NCBI GenBank assembly: GCA_020744425.1
Contig: JAGMUV010000019.1
Location: forward strand, 434,001 to 498,000
Direction: 5' to 3'
Source: Dactylonectria macrodidyma
Taxonomy: Eukaryota > Ascomycota > Sordariomycetes > Hypocreales > Nectriaceae
Length of the DNA: 64,000 nt
The notes under the pieces are model-generated. The model ran no database searches, was not told the origin of the DNA, and was given only the letters and a program-made list of their open reading frames with translations. Positions 1 to 12,765 of this stretch are shown here, one piece after another; the stretch's first letter is position 1; each line of letters starts with the position of its first letter. The position numbers were made by a program, and so were the translations under genes.

Positions 1-2930
1 TAGTGGTGAGGGCATGTCGATGGTTTGTTTGTGAGGCATTTGAGAGTGGTAATATACTGGTGCAAGGAGGCTGAGCATCACAACGTAATGAAAAAATTAT
101 AAAATATGGATACAAGTGCTTGGCGGAGTAGACGGTGGGTGCATTGGTAGGCTCGTGCTTGTGCTGCGAGGCTGGCCTCAGGCTGCTTGTGATGGACGTC
201 GGAGATGCTCCGTGTGAAAAGCCGGGTATGCAGAGTACAAAGTGACAAAGGGGGCAGTACAGGGGGAAGGGGCGGATAAAACCAGGGCGGACCAGAAAGA
301 CCAGGCAGCATGTCACAGGCAGAGAGAGATAGGCAGGACGAGACAGTCCACGCGAGACAGGCTTACGACCTTGTTTCCACTTCGTGTGTTTCCGGGTCTT
401 GGCTTTGCCCCTGGTTCTCCCAATCACGGCGCCATTAACGTGGCTTCATCACCTCTTGACATCACCGCTGGGGCCCCCGGCGCACTTCTCATGCATCCCC
501 CTCTCTCTAGCCCAAAGCTTGTCGCTCTCCGTGGTCTGCTATGGGTCTGTTATGGGCCTGTTGTGTGGACTCCGGTCCATCCCCTCACCTGCCAACCTTG
601 TTCTAGCTCCACGCGCAAATCTCTTTCAAGTCAAGTAATTCCCCGCACGGGGCAGTGCTTATTACGGACTCTAATCCAACCCTCGTGCCTTTTACCATCC
701 CGTCGTTCCGGGTGGGGGACGCGTCTGCTTGTGGCAACAAATGGAGGAGCAAGGGTCGGGGATTAGGTCGCATCCAACAATTTGGGGTTAAAATTTTTGG
801 TCGGAATGGTAGATCTGGGGACTTCTTGGGATCCGATAGCCTCATCGACTGAAATCGTATTTGCCTTTATTATTTCTCTCTCTCTCTTTTTTAATATATT
901 TTTATTTTATTCATTTTAAATGTGTTTCGAGTGCATCCACCCTTCCCCCTCTAAGCCACCAAAATTCTGCCGAAAATTGTAATCGCCGAGCCATGTGCTA
1001 ACTTGCCCTGCCTGCACGACGTGATGAAAATCTAAAAACCCAAGCCTTTGCCACCCAGACATTGCTCAGCCCCCTTCGGATGTGCTGCAATATCCTCGAG
1101 ATAAAATGACACCATCTCTTCACATGAGATATCCTGTCCCGAACCGAACCCTTCAACACGTCTAGATGGGAAAATAGCCGCTTCGCGGGGGGGATGGCGC
1201 AAAGCCGATGCCCCTCAGATGTCACCAACTGGCAGATCTAGACGGAGACAATCAACCCAACTTGACTACAACCGTATCACCGAAGGAGGCTGTGCCTTTT
1301 AGACTGCAGACACCGTCTCCGTCTCTCACCGATTGTTAAAGCCGATGAAGTTGCCAAGCCCATTCGCCAATCCCAGCAATTTCAAAATTCATCAACCCCG
1401 ACCACAACAAATCACCATCTCATCTGATCACCGATGCAACTCATTGCCGTGAATGCGGGGAAATCATGCCACTAGTCTCCAAGATCCCCAGGAAAAGCAG
1501 GGAAACGCTTCCTTTTCCTGCCGTCTTCTCGATAGTCCGCGGCTGCATGGGCGCTAGTGTATACGGATAGCTCCGCACAACGCATAGGATGGATCCGTAA
1601 CTCATCGGATAGCACCGCGGCGCGATAAAACCTCAAAGGAGGCTGTGCTATCACACACTCACACACCGGCGACATGGTCGGGTTATCACGGAATGAGGAT
1701 GTAAGTGGTGATCGCGCCCAACTTGCTGTTACATCTCTTGCTGATCTCTGTAACAGTTAAAGTCGGGCTTCGACCACGACACACCCGTGAGGCTGTGCAA
1801 GCAAGCTTGGAAACTAGAGGAGAATCATACACAGCCTTTAACGTTGGTCTCCATCTCGATGGAGCCATCAACTCACCTTTTACCGCTGATAATTGGCTCC
1901 AGAACGGAAATGAGAATCGATATATTGAACACAGCCTCAAACACGACATGAAATACCGCAATGATTCATGATGGTCTAGACCACTTGCTCTTGACCGAGG
2001 ATCAAAGAGGCGGACCTTTGTCTCCAAGACTGGACTTGCGAGCATCGGTTGAAGCCGATGATGCCATGGTGATGGGAAAGCAACCCGAGCCAAGCGGCCA
2101 ACTTGTCCGGGTTTTCACCGCATGGTGCGGCAGTTCACAACGACTTCAGTTTTGATGATGCCACGTTGAGACGCGAACCTCGGTATCCCTTTACTCATCT
2201 TAACTGAGTCCGTCACCTGAATGGGGGAGTCACCCGGTTTTTTGCCTAGCTGTGACTAGCATCCCTTTTCACGGCGTTTTTCTGCTCTTGAAAATACGGG
2301 ATTAGTTTTCTTATCTTGGTGCCTAGAAAATGGTGGAAAAATCCGTCGAGCTGATATTCACGTTCTTCGGTGTTTCACGATAATTTCTCTCACGTTGATC
2401 GTGTCCAACATTGCTGTAACAGTCCTTATTATTCAAAAGTCTTAGTGTACTAAACACCCTTATTGGAGTTTTCGCAAACTGAACTCAATCAATGACAACG
2501 TGTAGCCAAGGTAGATGTTGCATTCTGCCGTGACCCAACGGGCATATCCCGATGAGCTAGGGTCCGACCCGAAAATTGGTCGTGCCCTATGAAGGATGAA
2601 CCTAGCAACCCCGAAATTTTTTCACCGGTCGATTAAAGTCTGGATTGAGATAAGCTAGCGTTTGTTGAAGTTCCCCGCGTTTACACAGCCACCTCCACGT
2701 TGCATGCTGGCCGCTATTGCTGAATATGACTCGTGCATGATTCGTTTGCCCCCCCTCCGGTAGTTCGCTTGACCAGTTCGGACCATGCGAACAAAGAAGT
2801 AGTGCGACGGACAATATATCAAATACCGCAGCCTGAGACTGTCGCATTCACATTTTGATTCACCAGCAAGCCGAGCATCTTCAGGATATCCAAACCCACA
2901 GTCATCGCTCCTCCATCCCGAATCTTCAAC
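1..2930. other. Intergenic, no recognisable gene
   Basis: I see no protein family in this stretch on either strand. The open frames here are short, mutually overlapping and lack domain-like sequence or convincing splice partners. It holds a CT-rich run followed by an A/T-rich tract near 868-920, and the 13-mer AAGGAGGCTGTGC occurs twice (1283-1295 and 1636-1648). The last few hundred bases are the promoter of the downstream permease. A long non-coding RNA or a degraded repeat cannot be excluded by eye. Confidence 0.55.
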
Positions 2931-4850
2931 ATGGAGAAATCCGACACTTTTGTCAGCCATGTCAGTGATATTGACTTGCCAGACCGCATGCCAGACCCCA
3001 AGGAGGTCAAGAATTGGAGAGTATATCTGTACTGTATCGGCGTCTGCTTTGGCGCGATCGCCCTAGGTATGTTTTCCCAACCCTTGGCGGTGTGATCCGA
3101 GCTCATAAAATCCCCGCAGGTTACGATGTGTCTGTCATGGGAGGGACGTTGATCCTCCCATCTTTCGAGCGCGACTTTGGTCTCCTAGAGCTTAGCCAGA
3201 AGGAGCTCGACGACATCACTTCCAATATTGTCTCGTGCTTTCAGGCCGGTATGTTCTTCGGTGCCTTGGCTTCCCACCCGGTCTCTGAGCGCTGGGGCCG
3301 GAAATGGTGCATGTTCGTGGGAATTGGCGTCTTCCTGGTTGGAGCTTCCATGCAGACGGGATCTGGAGGAATAGTTGCCCTTGTTATGGCTGGCAGATGC
3401 ATTGCCGGCATTGGTATCGGCGCTACAGCTCCCGTTATTCCTGTGTATGTTCACCGCCTCCCTTTGAGCGGCTGTCAAGCTTGAAATGGGCGTACTGACC
3501 ATGACAGTTACATTGCCGAGGTTGCCCCGCCTTCCATCCGTGGAAAACTCGTTGGCTTCTATGAGATCGGCTCCCAAGGTGCACAGATGTTGGGATTCTG
3601 GGTCAATTATGCTGTGAACAAGACCTTGGACCCCAGTAGTAAGTATCTTGGTGTCTAATGCCTCAGTCGACGGCTAACCATCCCTCAGCCAGCACTCAAT
3701 GGATGGTCCCTCTTGGCCTCCAGCTCCTCCCAGGCGCAATTCTCATCTTCATCCTGCCTTTTTGTCCAGAGTCTCCCCGATGGCTCTGCAAGAAGGATAA
3801 CTGGGAGAAGGCGGAGCGGATCATGATTGACATCCGACAGCTTCCCGTCGACCATCCGTATTTGGCTAGAGAACTTCGCGAGATTCGTGCTGAAGTTGAA
3901 TACGAAGCACACCTTGCTACTATCAACCCGGGATTCAAAGGCCAAGTCAAGGCTCTCTTCAAAAAGGGAATCCGCAACCGTGTCGCCATTGGTTTGTGTC
4001 TTATGATGTATACAAATCATCCTCTACCACAAGGAGAATATGCTGACATGAACCAGGTGCCAGAACATGACTGGTGTCAATATCATCACATACTACTCTC
4101 CCCGAATCTTTGCGACCCTAGGAATTCAATCCACTGATCTCAAGCTCTTTGCCACGGGATTCTACGGTCTTGCAAAGACCCTTGGCATGATCATATTCTC
4201 ATTCTGGGTCGCTGATCATCTTGGTCGTCGCAAGGGTCTTATCTACGGTGCTTTCGTCGGTGCCGTCCCAATGGTGAGGAGTCACATCTAGCGATTTGGT
4301 CAATTTTATCACAATATTAACACTTTGGCAGCTGTACCTTGGAGGATATGTCATGAAGAATGACCCAGAAGCCGCTGCCGCCGCCGGAGAGACCAACATG
4401 TCCGGCTGGGGATATCTGGCAATGGTTTGCGTATACCTTTATGGTGTCATCTATTGTGCTACCTGGCAGGGAATCACTTGGCTCTACTGCTCAGAGATTT
4501 ATCCGCTCTACATCCGATCACTCTGTATGGCTTTGACCATCGCAGATGAGCGACTGTGGTCATACGTCGTGTCCCGCTCGACGCCTTACATGATTTCAGA
4601 TATCGGCTACGGCAGTAAGAACCCCATTCTTTGTTGTTTGACAAGAGTATTAATGCTTTCAGCGTACTTCTTCTTTGGGGCTCTCATGGTTTGCATGGGA
4701 TTCTGGTCTTGGTGGTGCATTCGGGAGACTAACGGCATCCCGATCGAGGAGATGGACGCCCTTTTCGGTGCCCCTCATGCACGAGCACTTGACAACGGAA
4801 AGGAAGAGCCTGAGACGGGTACAGCAACAGGCTATAGCAGGGACGAGTAG
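2931..4850 (+). CDS. MFS quinate/sugar-type permease
   Basis: This is a plasma-membrane proton symporter of the sugar porter family, closest in feel to fungal quinate permeases; the substrate is not proven. The protein is about 532 residues in seven exons. Introns are at 3067-3119, 3445-3507, 3639-3688, 4008-4056, 4274-4331 and 4615-4662, and all phases fit. Family marks are the GYDVSVMGG start of the first transmembrane helix, RWGRKW in the loop 2/3 signature, PESPRWL before the central loop, the loop 8/9 copy DHLGRRKG, and the C-terminal ETNGIPIEEMDALF, the usual PETKG-type motif. The start ATG at 2931 gives a short acidic cytosolic N-terminus, as is normal. The usual PETKG is ETNG here. 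The next gene downstream is a convergent dehydrogenase, so no operon-like link is implied. Confidence 0.9.
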
Positions 4851-5433
4851 AGAGTTCCCAGGGAGAGGCCACAAGCAACATGACTCACTTGCAGCATGCC
4901 ATTCTTTGTCACGGTTATGCAACCCCGTCACGTTTCAGGAAGGGTTGACACGACACGGTCCATGGAGTTGCATATTTCGACAAGCCCCATTTAACATGGG
5001 ACAATAACGCTCACTCTTCCCATGAATTATGTTTATGTTTAAGCACGTACATATCAATAGTAGAAATTGGCTGTGCCAATAGGGCATCAAGCAGAACTTA
5101 CATGTAACACTCTTTTCACTGAGACTGAAGGATTTGTAATTATCTTTCCTCCGGAGAAGGTTTTGTCTCATTTGTCATGAAACTTTGTGCTCGAATAAAG
5201 ACCGTGCGTGCACCGCCCATGGCCAGGAACACATCCGAGGAAGCCGGCTCAAACGACCCTGGACATGAGGTAGTTAGGTTGCACGCCAAGCGCCTTCGAA
5301 GATTAAACCTCACACAAAATTTGCCGGCGAGTACCGGAAAGATGTCCTCATTAAGTAAGTTTCAGCAGCAGGGTCTTATATTTGATTCAAATTTTATGCA
5401 TTCATCTTAGTATAGAAGTAGCGAGTATTAGTT
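4851..5433. other. Convergent intergenic region
   Basis: This 3' to 3' spacer lies between the permease and the dehydrogenase on the other strand. Short ATG-started frames are present but none looks like a protein family. I see no gene here. Confidence 0.6.
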
Positions 5434-6483
5434 CTATGCCAACAGTCTCTTGACTTCTGCCACAAGCGCAGTTGTCAAACTTTCAGTAGTTCCCGTACCG
5501 CCCAAGTCTGGAGTAAGGTATTTCCCCGCTTCAACGATACTTCTAATCCCCTCGCGAACTATCTCAGCTTCCTTCAGGTGTCCGGTCGTATCCAGCAACT
5601 GGGCACCGCTCATTATTAGGGCCAACGGGTTCGCAATCCCCTTACCCGCGATATCTGGCGCGGCACCGTGGCATGCTTCGAAGACAGCAATTCCATCACC
5701 AATGTTTGCGCCGGGAGCTAACCCCAGAGATCCTACCAGCCCGGCAGCCAAGTCCGAGAAGATGTCACCATACTGGTTAGACGTCACAATGACATCGAAT
5801 CGTCGCGGGTCCCGCACGATGGTGTAGCACGCAGCATCGATCATCATGTCGTCGGAACGGATGTCTGCGTACTCTTTGCTAACTTCTTCAAAGCAACGGA
5901 GGAACAATCCATCCGTGTAGTTGAGAACGTTGGCTTTATGCAGACAGGTTACTCGCTGGCGGCCATGTTTGCGAGCATAGTCGAAAGCAAATTTCGCCAC
6001 CCTGGTTGCCGCCGCGCGGGTGGTTAATTTTATCGCTTCAGCAGCGGTGTCGTTTCCAATGCGATGTTCCAAACCGATGTAAACATCTTCCGTGACTTCT
6101 CTCATGATGACGATGTCTAGGACTTCATGGCGACCTGATATACCCGGAAAACCGAGAATTGGGCGTGGGTTGACAAAGAGGCCTAACTCGCGCCTGATGG
6201 CATTATTGAGGGATGGATATGTTCGGAGAGATCCGTCATCCTGGACGCAACTGATCCGGCCTTCAAGCTTGTTGACGATGAGTGGTGCTTTAATTGTCAC
6301 CCTAACAGAGCGCAGCTGCTGAATTGTTTCTGGTGGGAAAGGATGGCCGTATTTCTCGACAGCCTCTTCGGCAATGAAAATATCTTCCCATTGAATGGGT
6401 ATGCCGGTGGCATCCAGGACATGCTGGGTTGCTTGGATGATCTCTGGGCCGATCCCATTGCCTCGAAGGATTCCAACACGCAT
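5434..6483 (-). CDS. Isocitrate/isopropylmalate dehydrogenase-family enzyme
   Basis: This is a beta-decarboxylating NAD-dependent dehydrogenase of 349 residues, encoded without an intron. It would oxidise a 2-hydroxy acid at C2 and decarboxylate it, with a divalent metal. The family signature is visible as SNQYGDIFSDLAAGLVGSLG around residues 235-255, followed by the nucleotide-binding HGAAPDIAGKGIANP segment. The substrate loop SLNNAIRRELGL has the Ser/Asn/Arg pattern of NAD isocitrate dehydrogenase rather than leucine-pathway isopropylmalate dehydrogenase. The protein starts directly at the Rossmann-like MRVGILRGNGIGPE, so there is no mitochondrial presequence, unlike the housekeeping NAD-IDH subunits. 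That makes it likely a cytosolic paralogue or specialised enzyme, possibly of bacterial origin (inference). Tartrate/malate or homoisocitrate-like substrates remain possible. Confidence 0.85.
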   Translation of the reverse strand: MRVGILRGNGIGPEIIQATQHVLDATGIPIQWEDIFIAEEAVEKYGHPFPPETIQQLRSVRVTIKAPLIVNKLEGRISCVQDDGSLRTYPSLNNAIRRELGLFVNPRPILGFPGISGRHEVLDIVIMREVTEDVYIGLEHRIGNDTAAEAIKLTTRAAATRVAKFAFDYARKHGRQRVTCLHKANVLNYTDGLFLRCFEEVSKEYADIRSDDMMIDAACYTIVRDPRRFDVIVTSNQYGDIFSDLAAGLVGSLGLAPGANIGDGIAVFEACHGAAPDIAGKGIANPLALIMSGAQLLDTTGHLKEAEIVREGIRSIVEAGKYLTPDLGGTGTTESLTTALVAEVKRLLA

Positions 6484-8599
6484 GATTGGAGCAAAAGACT
6501 AAGTGCTGCTCGAGTCAGTAAGTGGTAGTACTAGGAGCAGGGACATCATACAGTAGATGATTGCTTTTTGTTTCTTCAGGTCTCATCGCCGAAGTCGTTG
6601 AAAGGAACGACGAAGGGGCTTGCGTCCGATCATTTGTATGCTCCCTGCTGGATTTACGACGGTGGGGTGTACCCCGCGTCTGATGAAAAGCCGAATATCG
6701 CGGATTTGACCCGGCTTTACTCCACTGGGCGCAGCGAATTCGGGTGAATCCCGATGGTGGATAGGTTTTGGAGTCAGTTGAGGCCCGTAAAGTGACCATT
6801 CGGGGATTCGTTGACTGGTTCCGCGGTGTGCGCCCGCCCTCAATACAGTTGGCTGCAGTGCCATGAGGACGAGCGATGGCGCCATTAGTAACGAGGCCCC
6901 GAGAGGCGAGATAGCGGGCAAAGTAGAGAATTTATTACATGCCACCATGTATATTTGATTCCAAATCGATGGGCTTAAAGAGAATGATTCACAAGATATC
7001 ATAATGCTGTTAGTGTGGCTAGTCAGACAGATAAGTTGTGTGAATCGATGTCCCAGGACAAGCGGGTAAAGTCACCAAGCCTATGTCTTCACACCCGGTC
7101 AAGCGGAACCGCCATTCGTCAATAGATGCAACTTGGAAGCCCAGCTTTGGGTGAATTGGGGCATCGTCACCTTTCCCTTCGACGGCACAGTCATCGCACA
7201 CTCGAGCGACTGTAAGTTTTACGGACACATCCGAGTGGGTTGATTAGACAACTTACACTTTCCAAGTCTCCTTTGATCTATTAAAGCTCGGGGCGGATTC
7301 ACCTTCGACTCCCGAATAAGCTAACGACTGGAGTTGTGATCAGCTCCAGGCTCCAATATATCCCGCCAACGACGACGGAATCCATTTGGCTAGGCTTGAT
7401 GCCAATACGTTCTGCTCACAAACTTCTCTGTGGTAAATGACGTCGCAGTCCTCAGCCCCGATCTGCAAGTTAGACGTTCTGCTACGTGATCCCATACACT
7501 CGCGCAAGGATCCCAATCTATTAGTCCAGTAGTCCAATGAATTATTACAGTAAATCTTTCCGACTGCGAGTTCGCTATTCAAATCGTTTCTCACAGAAAT
7601 AAACAAGCCCGTAGCCGCAACCATCGCAAAGCATGCTGCAGAAGTAGTTCGGGTCCAAGCCCTCCCAGAAATGCTTGTGGGGAGTAAATTGACCTCCAAA
7701 ATGGGTCTCGAGCTACGGCATAGCTGATGTACATCATGTACGTCCTTTTCAGATGGCAGATATCGCCATCGGAGCAGAGCTACAGTGCGTTACTGACCTC
7801 TGCAAGATCAACAAATTCTATGACAGACCGTGCCTCACCCACACTAAGTGGAAACGATCGGATAGTACGTGAAATAGGTTTTTTTTTGGCAGTTTGCTAA
7901 CGCATTTGAGGGATCATCAATAAGCCAGCAGCGCGAGACCAAATAATCAGATACATGGACTTTACGGAGTACCCTAAGTTTGCTAGCATCATCGCCAAGT
8001 CCTTTTCCATCAACTGACCCCACAGCATCCATGGGATACTGGAAAACGACGATGAACCTAACTTTGTCTTGACAGGAGGCTTTGTCGCACACGTCGGGCA
8101 AATAAACAACTGGACCGTAGGCAAGGAACAATCAGAGACATTCGTGTTTCTGAAATTTGCCGTTGACTCTCAATGAATAGTCTTTAGCAATTGAAGGCGG
8201 TTGAATCTTTCAATGGTAGTGCTGGTCAATTCAACGATCATACCTCGAGGTGTCTAGGCACGTTCCTGAAGGACTTTGTAGATTACGCGTCATCAATCTG
8301 ACCTTAGGCAGAAGTGCAAGTTGGAGACAACCCTAGATTTTAGGCATTCATGCATATATGCACTGTCGCGTGTGGTTGGAAAATAAGGCGACCAATTGCC
8401 TGTTCTGCAAGCCACGTTCAACGGCCAACGTGTTGGGTACATACTTAATGCTGTGAGAACCCCACTCTTGGTAAACAAGTCTTTCATCCTTCCATCCAAG
8501 CCAGAACTCCGATGTTCAATATCAATTCTGGTATTCAACTTCGCTTTCTAGCCTATCCCCCGGGATTTCAGAGACCTGGCGCATCAGAATCAGTTCAAA
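6484..8599. other. Intergenic with exon-like fragments
   Basis: I could not assemble a gene in this stretch. On the minus strand a piece at about 7019-7210, reading VARVCDDCAVEGKGDD, follows a good polypyrimidine/acceptor sequence. Another piece upstream of it ends in a GTAAGT donor, but the phases and frames do not give a sensible protein. The open frames at 7340-7699, 7844-8131 and 8293-8538 (minus) are likewise unplaced. They may be remains of a decayed multi-exon gene. Confidence 0.4.
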
Positions 8600-11500
8600 A
8601 TGTCAATCAGTGTGTCTTATTATGAAGAAGATGTGATCAGGCTGTATATCCAAGAGGGAAAGAGCGCTGAGGATACCATCAAATGCCTCAACGAGCAACA
8701 TGGCACTGCCTTCACGTATGTTTGATGCATCCATAGTGAGGGAGAGGCTAACTAGGTGAAAGTGTACGGCAGTTCAAAACCAAATTTAACGGCCTCAAGA
8801 ATTTGAGCGCTCTAGAGTGGCAACAGATTGCCCGGGAAATACACAAAAGAGAAGCCCAAGGATTGGGCTCTGATGTGTATTTCTATGGCCGACGACAAGA
8901 TCCAGAACGTGTCAAGAGAGCTTTGCGACGCTATGGCAAAGAGAAGGAAGATTTGACCTCCACTGGAATCGGTAAGTTACGTGTTGCTGGCAATCAGATC
9001 TCGACTCATTGGCGGCCTCGCAGACTTGAGCCTCAGAAAGCACGGTCGGCAGCGGATCGAGATACGCACTCCAGGCGCACAAGACAACACCCAGCAAGCA
9101 GGCACGGGTTCCAGTGCCCTCCCACATGCCACAGAGAGACTCAGAACGCCTCAGAATCTACACATTGAATGTTTCAATGATCCACTGAATGGAATGTTCG
9201 ATTGCAGTTTCGGGATGAGTGTGGATGATCAAAATTTTGACTTCAACGTGGAAGGAATCGAGCTTGGCTATCGCATGCTTCAACTAGGGGAATTGTTTGA
9301 CACGAACCACTATGGCTCTTCAAACTTTCCTAGCCTTGGTCATGTGGAGGATCTTGACATCAGCTCATTACTGCCTTCTCATCGAGACCTACAGACTGCT
9401 GAAGTCACGATGGTTGAGCTCTCGGATCGCCCTCAGCAACTTGCTCTGCGCCAGAGAGGAAGTTCTCCATTTCCCGCGGCTTGCCACATAAATACCACGC
9501 ATCATCTAGAAGAGTCATCGCAGCCTCTCAGGGTCTCGCCAGGTTGGTGCTATCACTTCTCGAACCTTTACCGTTTAAAATAACTAACAGGATGGCCTAG
9601 AAATCACATCTCACATGTTTAGAGTACACACCGGAAATCCCCTTGAAGCCATAAATCCAATGCTTGGGCTCTCCTGGGACCAAGCCCATGTCCGAGTTCC
9701 GAGGGGGGAACCTGGGTGGTTTGCGTCGCAACTCATCGGTTTAGACCCGGCCATGGCAAACCTGGTCGAAAAAGTTCTGACAAACGCTCAAGAAGGCCAC
9801 GAACTCCGATATGATGGCTACAACAAGGAGTCGATCAACTACATGTTCGCCGCTGTCACCCGCCTCGTCTTGAATAAACTTATATCTTGGGAGCAGCTTT
9901 TGAACTTCATGGAATGGATTTTGGAGAAGAATCTCGTCAATGAACTGTATGAATTCTTACAGAAAGGGACATCCAGTATCAGGACTTTTATCGCCATAGT
10001 TCTCAATGCACTTTCGAATGAGGCCAGGGAGTTGAAAAGCCCATCCCGCCGCTTTAGGCATGAGAGGCGAACCCGCGAGGATTATTTCATCATGAAACAT
10101 CCGCTCGAATCCACTGAGCTCATACGAGCAGCGGATAAGCGAACGCTTTCGGGCTCCTTGGGTGGACGTTTGCTCGTGCACGTCGCATTGTCAAAAAACT
10201 TGGATGCGGCGAAGCTACTAGTTTCCGCCAACAGCACCATTGCGAACTACCAGGACGACGTCCAAACCGTGGCCAGTAGATTTCCCCATATATCCCATAT
10301 ATGTATGACCCCATTGTGCGCCGCCGTTTACGGCAACTCAATTGAAATTCTTCGCTGCCTCATCGAAAAGGGGGCGGATATCGATCAGCGAACCCGTCGA
10401 AATCGGAACCCTACCACAGCCCTGGCTGAAGCTGTGCGCATGAAAAATGCGGACATGGTGAAACTGCTACTCGATGGGCGCGCCAAGATGTTTCCCGACA
10501 TGGAAATAGACAATGAGAGCATCCTCAAATATGCCAAAAGATCTTGTCCTGCCATACGCAAGCAGCTTCAAGATTCTACAGAATCAAAATTGGACTCAGA
10601 CATTGACATATGTTCATTGCTTTTGGTTGATGCTGCGGAGAATGGAAATAATTCGCTATCTGAGTTTCTCTTTCAGCACAGCAATGTTCGACACGAGGCG
10701 CTAGAGCCCGCATTGTGGCTGGCAGTCAAAAACAACAACGTCAGTGCAGTGAGGAACTTGCTGCTACATCGGGGTGCGGATCCCAATGCGATTCGGTATC
10801 GCCGTGATAAGCGTGCGGAGCATCTTAACGATATCGACCAAGATTCCAACTCCAATGCGAATTCCCTCCCCAATGGCGAGATTTTCGACTCTTGTCGCCT
10901 CGCAATCCGGTATGGGAAGGGATCAGACGAGTATTTTGACTTCACTCACCCTGTTTACCTCGCGATAGCTAGCGAGGGAGTGGATTCAGTAGATATATTG
11001 TATCTCCTGATCAAGGCTCAGGCGACTATAACAATTGGAGCTCTCCTTCATGCCTTGCAAAGTGCGTGGCAGTTTGATCACAGCTACGACCTAAGGCAGA
11101 AATGCCTAGTTATGGTTCGATTGGGGTTTCACGCGACCGTAACTGGCCCGGTCGCATTGCAGTTATGCGCCGAGAATGGGAGCATACAGCAATGTGACCT
11201 TTTGCTCGATACTGGGGTCGACATCAATTCATACGGGATTCAGGGCAGCGCTTTGCAGGCTGCCGCTGGCAGGGGACATCTTGCGCTTGTGCAGTATCTC
11301 CTTGGACGGGATGCGGATGTGAATCTACCCGCCGAACCTCAAAATGAATCAGAGACGTACACACACAACGACAGCGACTATGATAGAGTAACAGCGCTTC
11401 AGGGCGCTGCCCTAGGTGGATACCACCAGGTAGTGAACTGTCTGATTGACGCCGGGGCAAAGGTCACAGCTTCGCCGGCTGATATCACAGACATGACCGT

Positions 11501-12503
11501 TTTAGATGCAGCAGCTAAAGGCGTGTATACACGCACACGCAATGGTGACGACACCGATAATCATCGGACCCAAACCTTCAGGAAGTTACTTGCTCACAGG
11601 GCGCAAATCAATCGCACCGATGGTGGAGTCTGTACTGTTTTACATCACCTGGTCTTAGCAGGGCAACTTGGGTGCCTAGAATTAGCACTCAAGGGAAACG
11701 CATCGACTGAAGCGCGAGGCTTATTCGGACTAGTTGGTGCTCCTGGGCCGCGAAAGGAGCTGACCCCAATTCAACTCGCGGCCTCCCTTTATAATATGGA
11801 CGCTGTGCAGCTTCTCCTCAAGTACAAAGCCGACATCAACGCCCCTGCCTCTGACAGCCGCCCAGGGTTCACTGCACTGCAGGCCGCTATAGCAGGTCAA
11901 CAACTTTACCATTGGACTAGCAACAGAGGCAAGAGAATTGAAGGGATGATTGTCTTTTTACTTCAACACAACGCACAGGTCAATGCACCTGCCAGTAACA
12001 ACTTTGGCCGCACAGCCCTCCAAGCAGCGACTACATTGAGCGATCCTAGTGCGAGTATTGTTATCCTTCTCTTACGGAACGGGGCTGACGTCAATGCCCC
12101 TCCCGCAAATCAAGGTGGTATTACAGCTCTACAGGGAGCTGCAATTTCAGGAGATATCCACGTTGCAAAAATGTTACTTACTTACAAAGCAAATATTAAT
12201 GCGCCGGCAGCTCCGATTGAAGGCAGAACTGCTGTTGAGGGAGCGGCTGAGCACGAGAGGTTAGACATGATTCGGCTTCTCCTCCACAGAGGAGCAATGC
12301 CAGACATGGAGAATGGGTTCTCAAGGGCAATCGAGTTTGCTGAGAAGAAGCATCGTTATGACATTATAGAGCTACTGAGGGAGCGGGAAGAAGAATACGC
12401 CCGATTCCCTATGGGTTGCATCGGTCAGCCATTGTGCGATCTTGGAGGGTTGTCGTCAGGCGTTGTCGAAGAAATGCCAGGTGATGAGGAGATTGGAATA
12501 TAG
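8600..12503 (+). CDS. Clr5-domain ankyrin-repeat protein
   Basis: The predicted protein has about 1,248 residues in four exons. Introns are at 8716-8762, 8972-9023 and 9543-9600, with exact phases. The N-terminus (roughly residues 5-60, including VRQFKTKFNGLKNLSA) is a Clr5 domain, a helical module found at the start of many fungal ankyrin and TPR proteins and named after the fission yeast silencing factor Clr5. The middle is non-repetitive. From about residue 470 to the end there is a long ankyrin array with units such as GSALQAAAGRGHLALVQYLL, and the INAPA/VNAPA turn recurs in the last six or so repeats. No NACHT or HET domain is present. The role is unknown; the protein is probably a scaffold or regulator. 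The last acceptor is the TAG at 9600, not the nearby CAG, because only that keeps frame. Confidence 0.88.
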
Positions 12504-12765
12504 CTGTTGCGTTGGCTTTGCTACCAAGGCTTTCTATGAATACATGATTTCGTTTTCGTTTCATCAAACTTTTAATCACTCAACAATTAGATCTCATCAG
12601 GCACACATAATAGAGATACTGGAAGACATGTTTGGAGTGGAATTATCCAAATATCCATTATATTCACTGGGAGTGAAAGAGCCTCCGCTCTTTCAGTGGA
12701 AATTCAAAAATGAGTGATAAGATGCAATAACCAAAAGCCAAGGCTGCCTCGGATTAGAACAAATT

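Noticed and set aside
242..766. 174-codon open frame on the plus strand
   Set aside because: It is basic and low-complexity, has no domain, and overlaps frames in other phases; no splice partner or promoter logic was found.
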